Assembly (NCBI GenBank): GCA_030737875.1
Contig: CM060919.1
Location: 809,101,660-809,165,659, forward strand
Direction of reading: 5' to 3'
Source of the DNA: Allium sativum
Lineage: Eukaryota; Streptophyta; Magnoliopsida; Asparagales; Amaryllidaceae
DNA length: 64,000 bases
The translations under genes and the position numbers were made by a program. Numbering within the stretch: the first letter of the stretch is position 1; each line of letters starts with the position of its first letter. Positions 22,081 through 34,330 of this stretch are shown here, in pieces. The notes under the pieces are model-generated. The model was not told where the DNA came from. It worked only from the letters and a program-made list of their open reading frames with translations, and made no database searches.

Positions 22081-25000
22081 TAAACATGGATGATTTTTAC
22101 CTTATGATAGCCCAAAACGTTTTTGAAATCAATACCTTTTCTGATATTATAATAGTGTCTAAATACAAATAAATATCAATCTAGCGGAACTCTTGCATCT
22201 CACGCTCCACATACATAGTATACAATCAAAACTGCGGCTCTTATTAGAGAATGGATTTCCTGGCAAGGTATGGGACCACCTTCCTGACAATGTACCTCCG
22301 AAGATGAATACATTGGGGTTCAAGAAGAACATCTTGCAATGCAGGCTAAACATGCCCGGCCCCTCACTTCTCTTGAGAGTACCAAATATATCATTACAAT
22401 GGTTGGGGCCAGCCAACCGAACCGATAGCAGACATACAAAAATAAAAAGGGACAACTGAAGGCATTTGTTTTCTCCAAATAACTATGCAACCTACCCAAT
22501 TTTTTGTCATTTCCCGGTTGATGAGGCTTGAGGTCATGGATATCTTTAGAACATCTGGTCACCACTCACTTTGAATGTCACATTGTCAGATCCTCCAGAA
22601 AATCACTAAATGATTTCCATAAAAATTCTCTGGTTGTTAAGTAAAAGAAGTTTCCCTTCTATGCCAAAAACTTGGTACGTTTGAAGAAAACAACGTATGT
22701 AACCCCTTTGAAAATACTCTGTCAGACATTCGTCCATACAAGTCATCCACGAACAGGATGAACCGAAGGCACCCTCCTACCACATCCTAAGTATCACCCT
22801 ATAGATCAATAGCGAGTAGTACTTGCAATCCGTAGATTCCAATCATGACAGAATCACTGTCGGAATATCTCTGGCCGCTAAACCAGAGAAATTCAACTCA
22901 TGAGGATCGACGGTCTTCAATTACTCCATCTTCAATTAGCATCTTCACGTATTTGCTAGCTCGGAATGGTTTTCGAGTATAAATTCGATCCCGATCTTTC
23001 CGTACTAACAATCGTATTGGCCAGATTTGATAGTCGGTTATTTAACTATCAAATAAATAATCATGAGAATAAAATGGGTTCATTGATTCAGTACTCAGCA
23101 TTACTTGTCCTTTGAATTAAAACTAATTAACGAATAGTTAATTAAACTTCTAAATATCTCAATTTTTTAACACAATATTTACTTCTTATTTAACATAAGA
23201 TTATTTTCAAAATTATTTCAAATACATTAGAATTAAATCATATATATGTTCCTAACCTTGGTTTTAACAAATTTCACGTAAAACATCATTACTTGAAAAT
23301 AATATCCAATTTCTATTCTTAGAATAAACTTATTCCAAAAAATTTACCTTTTTATTTCCTTTTACTTTTGGAAATATCGTTATATATATCAATACATATA
23401 TATATATATATTCCCAAATCTTCCTATTTCCATTACTTTGGAGATCTCATTATAAATATTCTAAAATCCTTTTTATTTCCGTTACTTTGGAAATCTCAAT
23501 GGATATATTCTTAAATCTTGAAATTAACATTTCATTATTATTTCACATATGGAAAAAATTTATTCTTAACCTCTTTCCCATTACAAATTAATATCATCCT
23601 CAGATAATCTCGAAGTCGTTTAAGTTTGGGTATTTACTTACCTCTCAGACCTTGATTAACACGTTCTTATCATAAGATAGATATGAGTTGTAATTAAAAC
23701 CCATATTTCATTTTAATATCAGGAACAAATCTTATTTAACTATTTTATTTAAAATATAGTTTTATAAAACCTTCTTACTTTTGAAAACCCCTTCTCTAAT
23801 ATAACCATTATTTCTTAAATCATTAATTAAGAAATTACTTAATAAAATGTCACCTTTTGACGTCTACTTCTTTAAACAATTTGTTTAATATCTCGGATTT
23901 TTGTTACAAAATCCTATTACTTACTCCTTTACCAAATTTACTTTTAACAATCTTTTAAAAAAAAAATCCATTTCCCGCTTGAAATTCTTATTTCAATTTC
24001 CTTCATTTTACTTACTCCATTATTAAGTAACGTTAATTTAAAATTAACGCTATAACACCTAATCACTTTTTATAAACCTTCTTTATGTAACTCTGGTTTA
24101 AGATAAACCCTTTTTACCTCAATTACCCTTTTTAGTTAATTCAAATATTAAGTAAACATAATTTTAAGCTATCCTATTCGCCCAAAATTCCTTTTATAAC
24201 TTTGTTATAAAAACTCGGGTTCTAATATAAAACCCATTCATAAACTCCTTCCACATTTAATTAGATTTCATTTCAACTTCGATTAATTTTTTTAAATTGT
24301 ATTTCAATTAAAAATAATCTTCTAAATTATTGTTAATTAAAATAATTTACTTCAAGTATTAACTACAATAATGGTAATTAATTTCTTTTATTAACTAAAA
24401 TAAATAGTAATTCCTTTTAAAAACTTATTAAAATTAAACTAAATATTTGTTAACTATTTAATTAGATTAATTTAATAATCAATCCCAATTAAAATTGTTG
24501 ACTTAGTCAACTCATAACACGATTATCTCATAAACCCATTCCAATTAGTTCTCACTTTAAGTTAATTAATAATATAATTAATTCAAATAATTCTATTTAA
24601 TTGTTTCTTAAAATTTTTTATTCAAAACTTAACCATTAGGTTAATTTTCCACTCATTTGCTTATAAATCTTATTAACAGAAGAATTTACTTTATAAAATT
24701 AATTAATAATTAATTATAAACTTAAATAATAAATATTTATTTCCTTTTAACAAACTTTTATTCAAAATACAGATTTAAAAATCTATCTTCGGTTATAAAA
24801 TAAATTTTATAACTTCATTTCATCGATTTACCTGACGGTAAATCGATATTTATAAAACGGTTGATTTATAGGTCATATACTGCAAATTACTCAACCAATA
24901 TTGCCCATTGGTTAAAACAAAACAAAATGTTGAATTTTAGGTGTTCATATAATGATAATAAATAGTATCTAATATATTTAAGGAACCCGGTTGAATCCCT

Positions 25001-26419
25001 CCAACCTGTTCTTCCCTGCATTTAAATAAGTTATCTCAAACAAGCTCATTCAATTAAATTTAACTGGTAATCTAAATAAAAGTAATTAATGACTATTTAA
25101 CATCAACTAATTAACAAAACAATTCAAACAATTTAACACGTAATAAACGTGACCAACAAGGTAATTTACCTCCATTGGATCCAATCGTTACAATAACAAT
25201 TTGGTTTTCACTAAAATTAAACAACGTTTAATTTTAGAAATTCATTCAATATATAATTATAGAATAAACAAACAATCAACCAATTAACAAACATAGCACA
25301 CAATTATAAAACACAACTTATATAAAATATAAGTGGGAAGAACCAAGTGAGTTTAACTCACCTTGAGTTGATTCTTTCATTTGAACGGTTCATTTCAATT
25401 AAATTAAACAGGTGTTTAGTTTAACTGGAAAATCCTGTTGATTCCAAAAGCGTCCAAGACAGCTCCACAATGTATATCTTGTCAAGACGGTTGTAATGTA
25501 ACTTGAATCATTTGATTCTGACATTATAGCAACAAATTATTAATATTTGAGGTTAATATAATTATAATTATAAGTAAATTCCTAAATTAGGTTTTAATCA
25601 AACTAATTACTTTTATCATATGTTGTCTGATCCACTCCCTTTTTAAATCAAATAAGGGTCCCATTCAAAACTTCTGCTTTGTTTTTTGTGTTACTATCTC
25701 TTTCCAAAGGCATGTATGAAAGCAAAATTTAGTTAATATAAATTCTTAACTAATTTATATCCTTAATGTTATTGAATTTTAATTACATCAGCTATTATTG
25801 AAAGAAAAAAAACACAGCCAATCCTTCTTCTTTCACTTCGTTTGATACCGTTGTTCTAAAAATCCTACACCCGACATAATGATCTTAAATTAGAATAAGT
25901 AACTAATCAATTAACATTTATTTAATTTCATAATCACTTACTTAACACTATTTCGTTAATATAAGCATACAGTTGACTATCCTTACATGCGATTTCCTTC
26001 CTCCTTCATTTGACGACACTGTACCCACGCATTGATCAACCCTGCCCATTGTCGCATGAAACTCAGATCACCAGGGATCGATCTGAAGCCACCGAACCCA
26101 ACGCCTAATCTCACTCCACCCACTCCCCAATTATCACCTTGTCCAATCCCCCTTATCGACTGTAGAGACCCACGAACTGCCCTGACTTCGCAATCAATTT
26201 ACGATCACACCACTGAACAAAACTCGATCTCCACTGTTGATATACAAGATCTCGACTAGGTGAACCATGTTGTTGAAGATTTTTTTTGGAATGGAGAACT
26301 GGATTGGAAGAAAATTAGGTGAAGAAATTGGAGAATATCGGCCGTGAAATGTTTATGAGGCGGGTGAAATATTATGTTTGACCAAGAAGAAGTTTGACGC
26401 GCAGATAGGTGATGGTTGG
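22081..26419. other. Non-coding A/T-rich body of the long solo LTR
   Basis: About 4.3 kb without any plausible ORF. It is dominated by TTAATTA/AATTAAT-type sequence from 23,000 to 25,300, with a slightly less A/T-rich stretch at 25,980-26,260. I see no second element and no tandem array; the content is consistent with the R/U5 part of the LTR described above. Confidence 0.6.
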
Positions 26420-26429
26420 TTTATATAGG
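26420..26429 (-). promoter_or_regulatory. TATA-like box of the long solo LTR
   Basis: Minus strand CCTATATAAA, about 1.38 kb inside the LTR in sense orientation, followed by the leader-like ACCAACCATCACC. It supports minus orientation of the solo LTR. Confidence 0.45.
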
Positions 26430-28182
26430 CTAGGGTTTAAATAAAATATTAATTAACTAAACTTCGTGGTGAAGTATCATGTCTAAATAACAACATATGA
26501 CCCCCAATCGAAATGAAACTCCTAATCCTAGCATAGAAAAATATTCCAGACACGATGGGACAGGTTTCGTTGAATTCTGAGGTCATTTGTAAAAATCCCT
26601 ACTATATCACCAAAAAAATCAAATCAACTTCAAACTTTGAAATTCTACTAGATTTTTCCATACGGATCTAATGAAATTTGTTTCGTTAAAATCAGAGTTC
26701 ATTTGGCTAGTCGTTTATTCCCTTAAAGTTACCCCTACCAAATAATATAAACGATCAAATGAAAACAGAGGCATTTACCGTTGCCACGATCAAACGGTAA
26801 GTCCAATTGACACGAAAATCAAAATCTTATAATAATTAATTAATACGAACCAACGAAACAAATTTCATCGCATTCGGAGATTGTTTCCCGGTACGCTATT
26901 TTTATATGCCAAACAACGTTATTTTGGACACCAATATACCTTATGTCCAAAAACAACAAACTACCTACCTATTCTGACTTTAAACATCGATACGAACTCA
27001 ACGGAATTGGTTCGTGGCTTAATTCGATCATCTGCTCAAGTTATACACAAATACCCTTCTATTAAATTAAATTAAATTAAATTAATTACACGCTATAGAA
27101 AATGACTGGGCGTTTACGGCTGCCGTTGTCACATATGACATTGGTTTGCCACGAAACTTAATACCATACAATAATTTAAAATTATAGTTCCAATGAAACT
27201 ACTTTCGTTGAAAACAGACTCTATTTGTAAAATGGCCACTTTTAAGGCTTATATAAATATCAATAAAATATTAATTAAATTTCAAAACAATTTAATTAAA
27301 TAATAATAAATTACTATAATCATAAATACCCAACTGGAAATATCATATTGCTTTAAATATAAATTTTACAACTCAATATTATCAATTCGAGTTAAACGTT
27401 ATCCTAATTATATTAAAAACCCTTATAAATTACTAATAAACGTTATCGTTTATTAACGATTTCCATAGCGACTATTTTAAACTTTGATTTGGACATAACT
27501 AACAATTTATAACACGAAATCTAGATTTTTCTCGTTCATATGAAAATTATAACCAACAAGATTCCAATGTTTCTTTTTTCACAGAAATCCAACTAAAAAT
27601 GGATTTTGTATATTCAATTGAAGTTCGAAACTCAACATTACGAATTATTGTGCCATTTCGAGCTCGATTTAAATTAAATATAAACTTAACGTTCAAACGT
27701 CATTTTAAATATACGAATTCAATATTAAAATCCATTAATATTCCAAATATAATATTTAAAATAATAAATTAAACAAAATATTTGACTACAAAAAATACGG
27801 TACAATACATTTTACTTGCAAATTTAGTACTAATTTTATTATAGTTACATATATTTTCAACTTCCTTATTTATATTAAGTTTTAATATATTCATAGTTTT
27901 TATATATACTTTTATATCATTTTATATTTAGTTTTTAATCCTTTTTAATCATCTTAATATATGTTTTTAAATATATATTTCTACTTGAAATAGTCTATTT
28001 TTAATATAAAGGAATATAATTTGTTTTAACTCTGGAATCACCATAATTTATTTAAACATTATTTAATTTGATTCAAAATTTTATACATGTCAACATAGGA
28101 GCCGTTAATTTGTTTTTTAAATTTTGAAAAGGTGTGTCTTTTGAATTCAAATCTTTTCTGAAAGGGTGTAGTTGTTGGAAAA

Positions 28183-28191
28183 CTATATAAA
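28183..28191 (+). promoter_or_regulatory. TATA-like box of the copia solo LTR
   Basis: Plus strand CTATATAAAGGC, followed ~30 bp later by a C/T-rich stretch (CACCTCCTTCTTCC) where transcription could begin. It supports plus orientation of this LTR. Confidence 0.55.
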
Positions 28192-28870
28192 GGCATCGAA
28201 ATTCGAATTTTTAATCACTTTTCACCTCCTTCTTCCTTATTCATCTTTCCATTATTCTTCTTAATTTCTTAAATTCCTATACTTGTAATCTTCCGATTTC
28301 CATAGAAATTATATCAATCTTCTTCTGTTTCAATTCTACTTCAAACTTTCTTTGAAATTCAAGTGCTACTCAAGAGTTATAGGTTGTTTATAATCAAAGA
28401 CCGCAAGATCAAAGTATACTCGAGTCTATCCACTAAAATTGATAAGGAAAAGGATGTGGTCATGTCCTGTGTGAATTGACTGGGTGCGATTGTGTCTCGA
28501 AAATCAATCGGATGTAAAGTTGTAGCGCAGAAAATCAACTAAGTCTCACTGTACTTGGAATCAGTTGGGGTGTGGCCTTGTAGCCCTGAATCAAGGAATG
28601 TAATTTGTATTTGTTGAATAAAAATCCACATCAACCCAACGTTGTGTGAGACTGTATGTAAGGGAGTTCCGAACTAGTATAAAATCCCAGTGTGTACTTT
28701 CCTTTTATAGGTTTTTATTTTATTTTCTGCATATGTAATTGATTCTGTGATTTGCATAGCATTTTGTTTAATCCAAAAAGATTTCAAGAAGTTTAATATG
28801 ATCCACATCACACTATCCACCTCCGCTAGTGTTTAGTTTACCTTGATATCCTTAATCCACATCCCCAACA

Positions 28871-31372
28871 TTTGTAATGTAGGCGACTCTCTGAGTTGAC
28901 CAGGTGAATGAACAATATCATCATGAAGTGGTGTTGTACTACCATGTGTCTTCTCAGTTTCAACTGCACTGATGAATTCTGAATATACAGGTAATGGTAT
29001 TATAGATACATGTGTATCATACTATTTGTTTGAATTTTTAATGCTTTCAGTATGATAAGGAAAAAGTTTCTCATTAAACATGAAATGTATACTTATAAAC
29101 ACTCTTCTACTATCTTCCAAAAACTTGTATCCATTTTTGTTTTGTGCATATCCTATAAAGGTGCATGGTTTTAATTTGTATTCAAATTTGTGTTTATTGT
29201 ATAGCCTTAGATAGGTATAGCACAAGCACCCCAAAGGTTTTTAGGAAGTTATAATATGGTTTAACATTAAATAGCTTCTCATGTCAACTGATTCCTTTAA
29301 GTACCTTTTTTGGTAGTTTGTTTATTAAGTAAATTGCAGTACTGAACAAATCTGGCCAGAATTTCAGTGGCATTTTTGCCTGAGCTAATAATATTAGATT
29401 TGATTCTATTATATGCCTATGTTTCCTTTCCACAAGCTCATTCTAATTTGAAGTATATTGACATGTGGTTCTATGAATTATTCCTTTTTTAAGAAAATAA
29501 TCTATTAGTGGTTTGTATTCAGTACCACCATTAGATTGAATTTTTTTTACTTATAAACTAGTCAGCTTTTCAGCTTGTATAATAAAGTGTATCATGGTGT
29601 CATATGTGTCGGACTTGGATTTTAGAAAGTAATCCATGTAAATATGCTGTATGCATCTACAAAAGGTATATAATATTTATATCCGTAATCAGAACAGATT
29701 GGGGGAGGACCCCATAAATCAGTGGTAATCAAACTTAGGGTTCAGAACATTCAGTAGTAGAATCAGAAAATGGTAGTTTGTGGCTTTTGGCCATTTGACA
29801 ATAAGTGCACAAGTAAGGTAGAGATATGTCGTCAAAACTAATCTTGTTTTCTACAAGAATTTGTTTAACAACACTTGTGCTTGGGTGGTCTAGTTTATTG
29901 TTCCATAGATCAAATTATTGCTCCCTTTTTCTATTTTATATTCACTAGAGTGGCAGTCCACAAATCTTTTCCCAGTGTCATTGTAGTAGATTTGATTGAA
30001 CTTGTACAGTACTTTACTTTATTACCCCGCAACAAAATAGTTTTTGTGAGTATATCTCTGACCAAATAGCATTTGGGATAAAATTCAAAATATATTTGAT
30101 TATCTTGAGCAAATTGAGATACACTTAAGAGAATTTTCTTAATGTCTGGAACCCTTAATAGATTATTCAAGAGCAATTATTTATTTACATTTAGCTATCC
30201 ACCACTAGTATGAGAAATGTTTATTGACTTACCGTTCCTCATGCACACTAATTGATTACCTCTATACTCTTTGCATCCAAGATTCAAGATATCTAGATTG
30301 TTACTTAAATGATTTGTGGCCCCTGAGTCTGGGTACCAACTTTCATCATAGATATGATCCACTCTTGACATTTCATTCCAATTGTCATATTTTGCATCAC
30401 CTTGCACATTCTAATTATGTTGCACTTGTGCCACATTAGCATTTGGTTCGTTGCTTCTTTGATTGTTTCCAGCCAGATTGGGCGCAAAATTCTGATTGAA
30501 TCTGAAGTAGCATTTGAATGTCTTTTCACATATCTGGCATTTAGGTCTATTTCTATTGTTATTTCTACCCTTTTCCTCTTGATCTATTGCTATAATCACC
30601 CCCTTCGCATTTGTTGATTTGTTCTTTGATCTTTATTTCTGTATTCACTAACACAATTGATAGATAGATCATATTCATGAGATCCTTTTCTTTGAATTCT
30701 TGTTTCATGTGACAACAATATTGAATGCACTTCATCTGTAGTTGAAGTTTCTTTTTGTGATGAAATTATTGCTTCAAATGCCTCATATTCATCAGTGAGG
30801 CCATTTAGAGCAGTCAAAACAAGTTCGGATTCTGATACCTTATGTCATGATGCTTCTAGCTGATCAAAATTGTTTTTACTTTTGATAAGTACACCCTCAT
30901 GCTGTCATTATCTTTACTAGTATTCTACAGTGGTCTTCTATAATGCATTATTTTTGCTGATGATTGTGAATTGAATTTTTTTTCAACACAGGTCCAAATT
31001 TCATTGGCAGACCGACATCCGATGACTTGAGATATTAAGTTGTTGGTGATAAATGATAATAGCCGTGCATTGATCAATCTGTCTTGCCTGTGGTATTTTA
31101 TGTATTCCTCACACTTAGCAACTCTGTTTTCTTGATCGTTTACATATCTTGATGGGATGGGTAGAGTACCATAGATGTGCCAACCCAGTCCATATTCTTG
31201 AATGGTTGTTTCAATCTAAAACTTCCACAACAAGTAGTTATTTTTTTCTTCTAATTTCACTGTGATAAGTTGACTTTGTCGACTTACAACAGTTTTTACT
31301 AGTTGATCAACAGATGAGGCAATGATGGTTCATTGATTATGAAAAGTGGCAGATGCTGATGATTAGTCACCC
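28871..31372 (-). pseudogene. Copia element A: gag, protease, integrase remnants
   Basis: In minus-strand order: a Gag start near 31,372, then Gag fragments (LISQVIGCRSANEIWTCVEK; LNGLTDEYEAFEAIISSQK at 30,596-30,817). A broken zinc knuckle follows (CQICEKTFKC near 30,540, its middle residues missing). Protease comes next with an intact DSGATNHL motif (30,195-30,407), then the pre-integrase region (LLRVPDIKKILLSVSQF). Integrase core remnants follow, with many stops (VDAYSIFTWI, KFWPDL, INKLPKK). The conserved C-terminal piece is LGCLCYTYLRLYNKHKFEYK through PCTFIGYAQNKNGYK (29,022-29,234). This gag-protease-integrase order before RT is diagnostic of copia. It joins the RT part at 16,025-16,484 once the nested insertions are removed. 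It is clearly dead. Confidence 0.88.
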
Positions 31373-31809
31373 ATGATTAAATTAATTAATCAAAATCTTG
31401 AAAAAGGTCAGAACAGAGTGGATAGAAAGCAGTACTTGAATTCAAAAATAGATCTCAGAATGCCTAATAAAAGCTTCAATTCAGGTAAGAATTTGCAACT
31501 AAATGATTTTCAAATGATGTTGTTGTTCTCTAATGTGTTTCTCTGGTGCGGCATCTTCTTTAATTGACTCCCTAGTGATCTGGTTTTGAAATTTTTAATG
31601 CTTTTACTGCTTGGACTTGTTGATTGAGATATGGATGCAGCCAGTTATCTCATGTTGGTGAGGCGTAGATCTTTGATTATCAAGTCAACTCTCAAATGAT
31701 GAGTTTAGCTCGGATGAGAGAAAAACTGAAATGATGATAAGACTCTAATGGGTTTCAAAAGATAAATCTCTTCAATTTTTTTATTGAATGAATGCTTTGA
31801 AGCCAAGCC

Positions 31810-31821
31810 GCTCTGATACCA
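31810..31821 (-). promoter_or_regulatory. Primer-binding site of copia element A
   Basis: Minus strand TGGTATCAGAGC, complementary to initiator-Met tRNA, 440 bp upstream of the Gag start. It places the 5' LTR immediately to its right. That LTR (from 31,822) is hard to delimit: a plausible end is GTGACA near 31,944, giving a very short LTR, but this is not certain. Confidence 0.7.
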
Positions 31822-31959
31822 TATAAAAATTTGAAATTGATTAGAAAAATGATTTTATTTCAATGCTGAAGAGATGTGATACAATAATGTTTCAGATATT
31901 ATTGTTTGTGAAAAATGCCAAGGGAACTATATTGCACAGTGACAGTTCTATTAGTTTTA

Positions 31960-31967
<8 letters not shown>

Positions 31968-32012
<45 letters not shown>
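31968..32012. repeat. (TA)n microsatellite
   Basis: Uninterrupted TA run of about 20 units. Between it and 32,231 lies ~220 bp of non-coding DNA bounded by TA- and CA-rich sequence (TATATA, then (CA)n at 32,203-32,230). It might be a small degenerate insertion, but its inverted ends are too poor to call. Confidence 0.9.
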
Positions 32013-32014
<2 letters not shown>

Positions 32015-32230
32015 GAGGTTATATAGCACTTCTCTTTTTTGGGACCCCTTTTGCACCCAAACGGTAGCCACTTATTTATAATTAAATAAGTTGGTGAGGG
32101 GAGAGAATTAGTGGAAGAAGAGAGAAATGAGAATGTGTGGTGGAAATCAGAGGGCTATAAGGGTGTTGCACTATTTGGGGTGCTCTTGATCCTGTATATA
32201 TATACACACACACACACACATGCACACACA

Positions 32231-32728
32231 TGTTGTTAAGATAGGATTGATGATTTGAATAAAAAGCCCCACGTCATGGAATAATTGGAGGAGTTGAGTA
32301 CAAATAAGAGTTGGCAGGCACGTAACATCAGGGGTTTCTTTTACTATAAGGACGTGTGTGCCAATCAATATTTGTGTGCCTTATGTGGCAAGAGGGGGGC
32401 TTTGTGCCGATCATCATTACATAACAGTGGTATCAGAGCCGAAGGTTATATAATGGGCCATACAAACAAGACTTTGCTCTCAAAAGTAAGTTACTCATAG
32501 GATGCGAGTCAAGGGGGAGACATTTAGGATTGTCTATCTTGTTGTTAAGGTAGAAATGTCAGTTTGAATAAATAGTCCCATATCACGGAATAAATTGAAG
32601 GAGTGGAGTACAAATATGAGTTGGTAGGCACGTAATAATAGGGATTCGTCTTGTTAAAAGGACGTGTGTGTCAACTAATATGCGCGCTATGTGGAAGGAG
32701 GAGGGGGCTTTGTTCCGACCGTCGTTAT
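32231..32728 (+). mobile_element. TRIM-type miniature LTR element, copy 1 (plus strand)
   Basis: Two ~200-bp direct repeats (32,231-32,426 and 32,522-32,728) flank ~95 bp. The internal part starts with a primer site GTGGTATCAGAGCCGAAGG (32,427-32,445) and ends with the purine tract AAGGGGGAGAC (32,511-32,521). There is no coding sequence. The outer end of each LTR has been replaced by CA or TA microsatellite DNA, so terminal bases and target duplication are lost. It is the same family as 35,745-36,247, in opposite orientation. TRIMs are non-autonomous and move with proteins from other LTR elements. Confidence 0.88.
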
Positions 32729-32780
32729 ATATATACACATATATATACATATACATACATACATATATATATATATATCT
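32729..32780. repeat. TA/TATG-rich microsatellite
   Basis: Mixed TATATA, CACATATA and CATACATA runs directly continuing the end of the TRIM LTR. Confidence 0.85.
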
Positions 32781-32859
32781 TAACTATTAATAATGAAAAC
32801 TCTTTCCACTAAATTACTTGGCATCTTTTTTGAACTTCCCAAAAAGTCGTTAGCCCTTC

Positions 32860-34330
32860 AAGTAATTCACTAGTCGCCAAAAAAATTCGGTCTACCTTCT
32901 GTTGTCTCCATTTTCCACAAAAGACCATCTCGCTTCCCTCATCTTCGTATTCCCATATTTGAAATCTGCCTACATATGAGGTCGCAAATTTTTTTTTTTG
33001 TAAAAATTGTAGTAATTTCTTCATACTGCCTCGGAACCGAATGAGACTTCGACCGATATACTCCCACCTAAATTACGGAGAGTGTGAAATACTCGGATGT
33101 TTTGACCTTTGATCGAACACTGTAGTTCTCCAAGGTGACTATCAATTGTACTTAGAAAATAACAGGCTATATTCTCATATTTGGATTCTTCCGACATACG
33201 AAGTCAATATTTCTTTTGTAAAAACTGCAATAATTTCTTCATACTGCCTTGGAACCGGATGAGATTTCAACCGGTAGACTCTCACCTAAATTATAGACAA
33301 TATGGAGTACTCGAATGCTTCGTCTTGTGAATGAAGACTGTAGGTCTCCAAGGTGACTAACAGTTGTACTTAGAAATTAACAGGTCATATTCGCATATTT
33401 GAACTCTGCCTACATACAAAGTAGCTATTCTTTTTGTGAAAACTGACGTTATTTATTTATATTACCTCAGAACCGAATGAGTTTCGATCGATATACTCTC
33501 AACTAAATTACGGACAGTATGGAACACTCGAGTGTTTCATCCTATGAAAGAACAATATAGCTCTCCATGGTGATTAAAGTTTATACTCAGAAAATAACAA
33601 ATTAATTCACCAGTCGCCCAAAAATTTCAATCTACCTTCTGCTGTCTCCATTTTCCACAAAAGAACATCCCGCCTTCATCATCTTCATATTCCCATATTT
33701 GAAATCTGCCTACATACGAAGTCGCTATTTTTTGTAAAAGTTGTAGTAATTTCTTCATACTGCATTGAAACCGGATGGGACTTCGGCCGATAGATTCCCA
33801 CCTAAATTACGGACAGTGTGAAATACTCGAATGTTTTGACCTGTGATCGAAAACTATAGTTCTCCAAGGTGACTACCAGTTGTACTTAAAAATAACAGGC
33901 TATATTCCCATATTTGAACTCTACCTACATACAAGATCGCTATTTTTTTCTAAAAACTACAGTAATTTCTTCAAACTACCTCGGAACTGAACGAGACTTC
34001 AACCGATAAATTCTCACCTAAATTGCAGATAGTATGAAATACTCGAATGTTTCGTCCTATGAACGAACACTGTAGGTCTCCAAGGTGACTAACAGATGTG
34101 CTTAAAATATAACAGGCTGTATTCACATATTTGTACTTTACCTACATATAAAGTCGCTATTTTTTGTGAAAACTGCAGTAATTTCTTTATGCTACGCTAG
34201 AACTGAATGAGACTTTGACCGATAGGATCTCAACTAAATTACGGACAGTATGGAACACTCGGGTATTTCGTCCTATGAACAAATGCTATAGCTTTTCAAA
34301 ATGATTAACATTTATATTTAGAACATAACA
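32860..34330. repeat. Tandem repeat, ~220-bp monomers with ~741-bp higher-order period
   Basis: Six diverged monomers start with CATATTTGAA/CTCTGCCTACATAC at about 32,953, 33,176, 33,394, 33,694, 33,909 and 34,136 (spacings 223, 218, 300, 215, 227). Each contains TTTCTTCATACTGCCTCGGA, CACCTAAATTACGGACAGT, a CGAATGTTTCGTCCTATGAA-like stretch and CTCCAAGGTGACTA. Monomers 1 and 4 are preceded by an extra ~80-bp segment with CTACCTTCTGTTGTCTCCAT, which gives a period of about 741 bp and explains the 300-bp spacing. No ORF spans it. Confidence 0.9.

Larger units (their letters stand above)
17012..27809 (-). mobile_element. ~6.3-kb gypsy-like solo LTR, itself interrupted by a gag-only element
   Basis: It begins TGCAACGACCTGC and ends ACGGTACAATACA, flanked by the 5-bp direct repeat TTTTA (17,007-17,011 and 27,810-27,814). 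Without the insert at 17,562-22,080 it is about 6.28 kb. It has no coding sequence and a minus-strand TATA box at 26,420. It also has LTR-like composition: an initial segment with a GAGCCTGTACAACTAGGTCAAACC motif like the leaders of the other LTRs, then very A/T-rich DNA. This fits a long LTR left by recombination between two LTRs. TTTTA in A/T-rich DNA is weak evidence alone. An alternative is two unrelated LTR pieces. Confidence 0.55.
16485..28870 (+). mobile_element. Copia-type solo LTR (plus strand), split by a gypsy-like solo LTR
   Basis: Two pieces, about 16,485-17,011 and 27,815-28,870, together ~1.58 kb, are interpreted as one solo LTR inside copia element A. The left piece begins TGTAAGAAACTGAGATGTTG, followed by a GATGACAACAAC motif common in copia LTRs. 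The right piece ends CATCCCCAACA. A plus-strand TATA box lies at 28,183. Copia A coding sequence lies on both sides. The start could instead be 16,500 (TGTTGATGG). With the 16,485 start the flanks are ATTGT and TTTGT, an imperfect 4/5 target duplication, so the left boundary is uncertain. Confidence 0.6.

Noticed and set aside
32013..32200. Possible MITE between TA and CA microsatellites
   Set aside because: Proposed inverted ends (TATATAGCACTTCTC and GGGTGCTCTTGATC) pair poorly, and no target duplication is distinguishable from the microsatellite.
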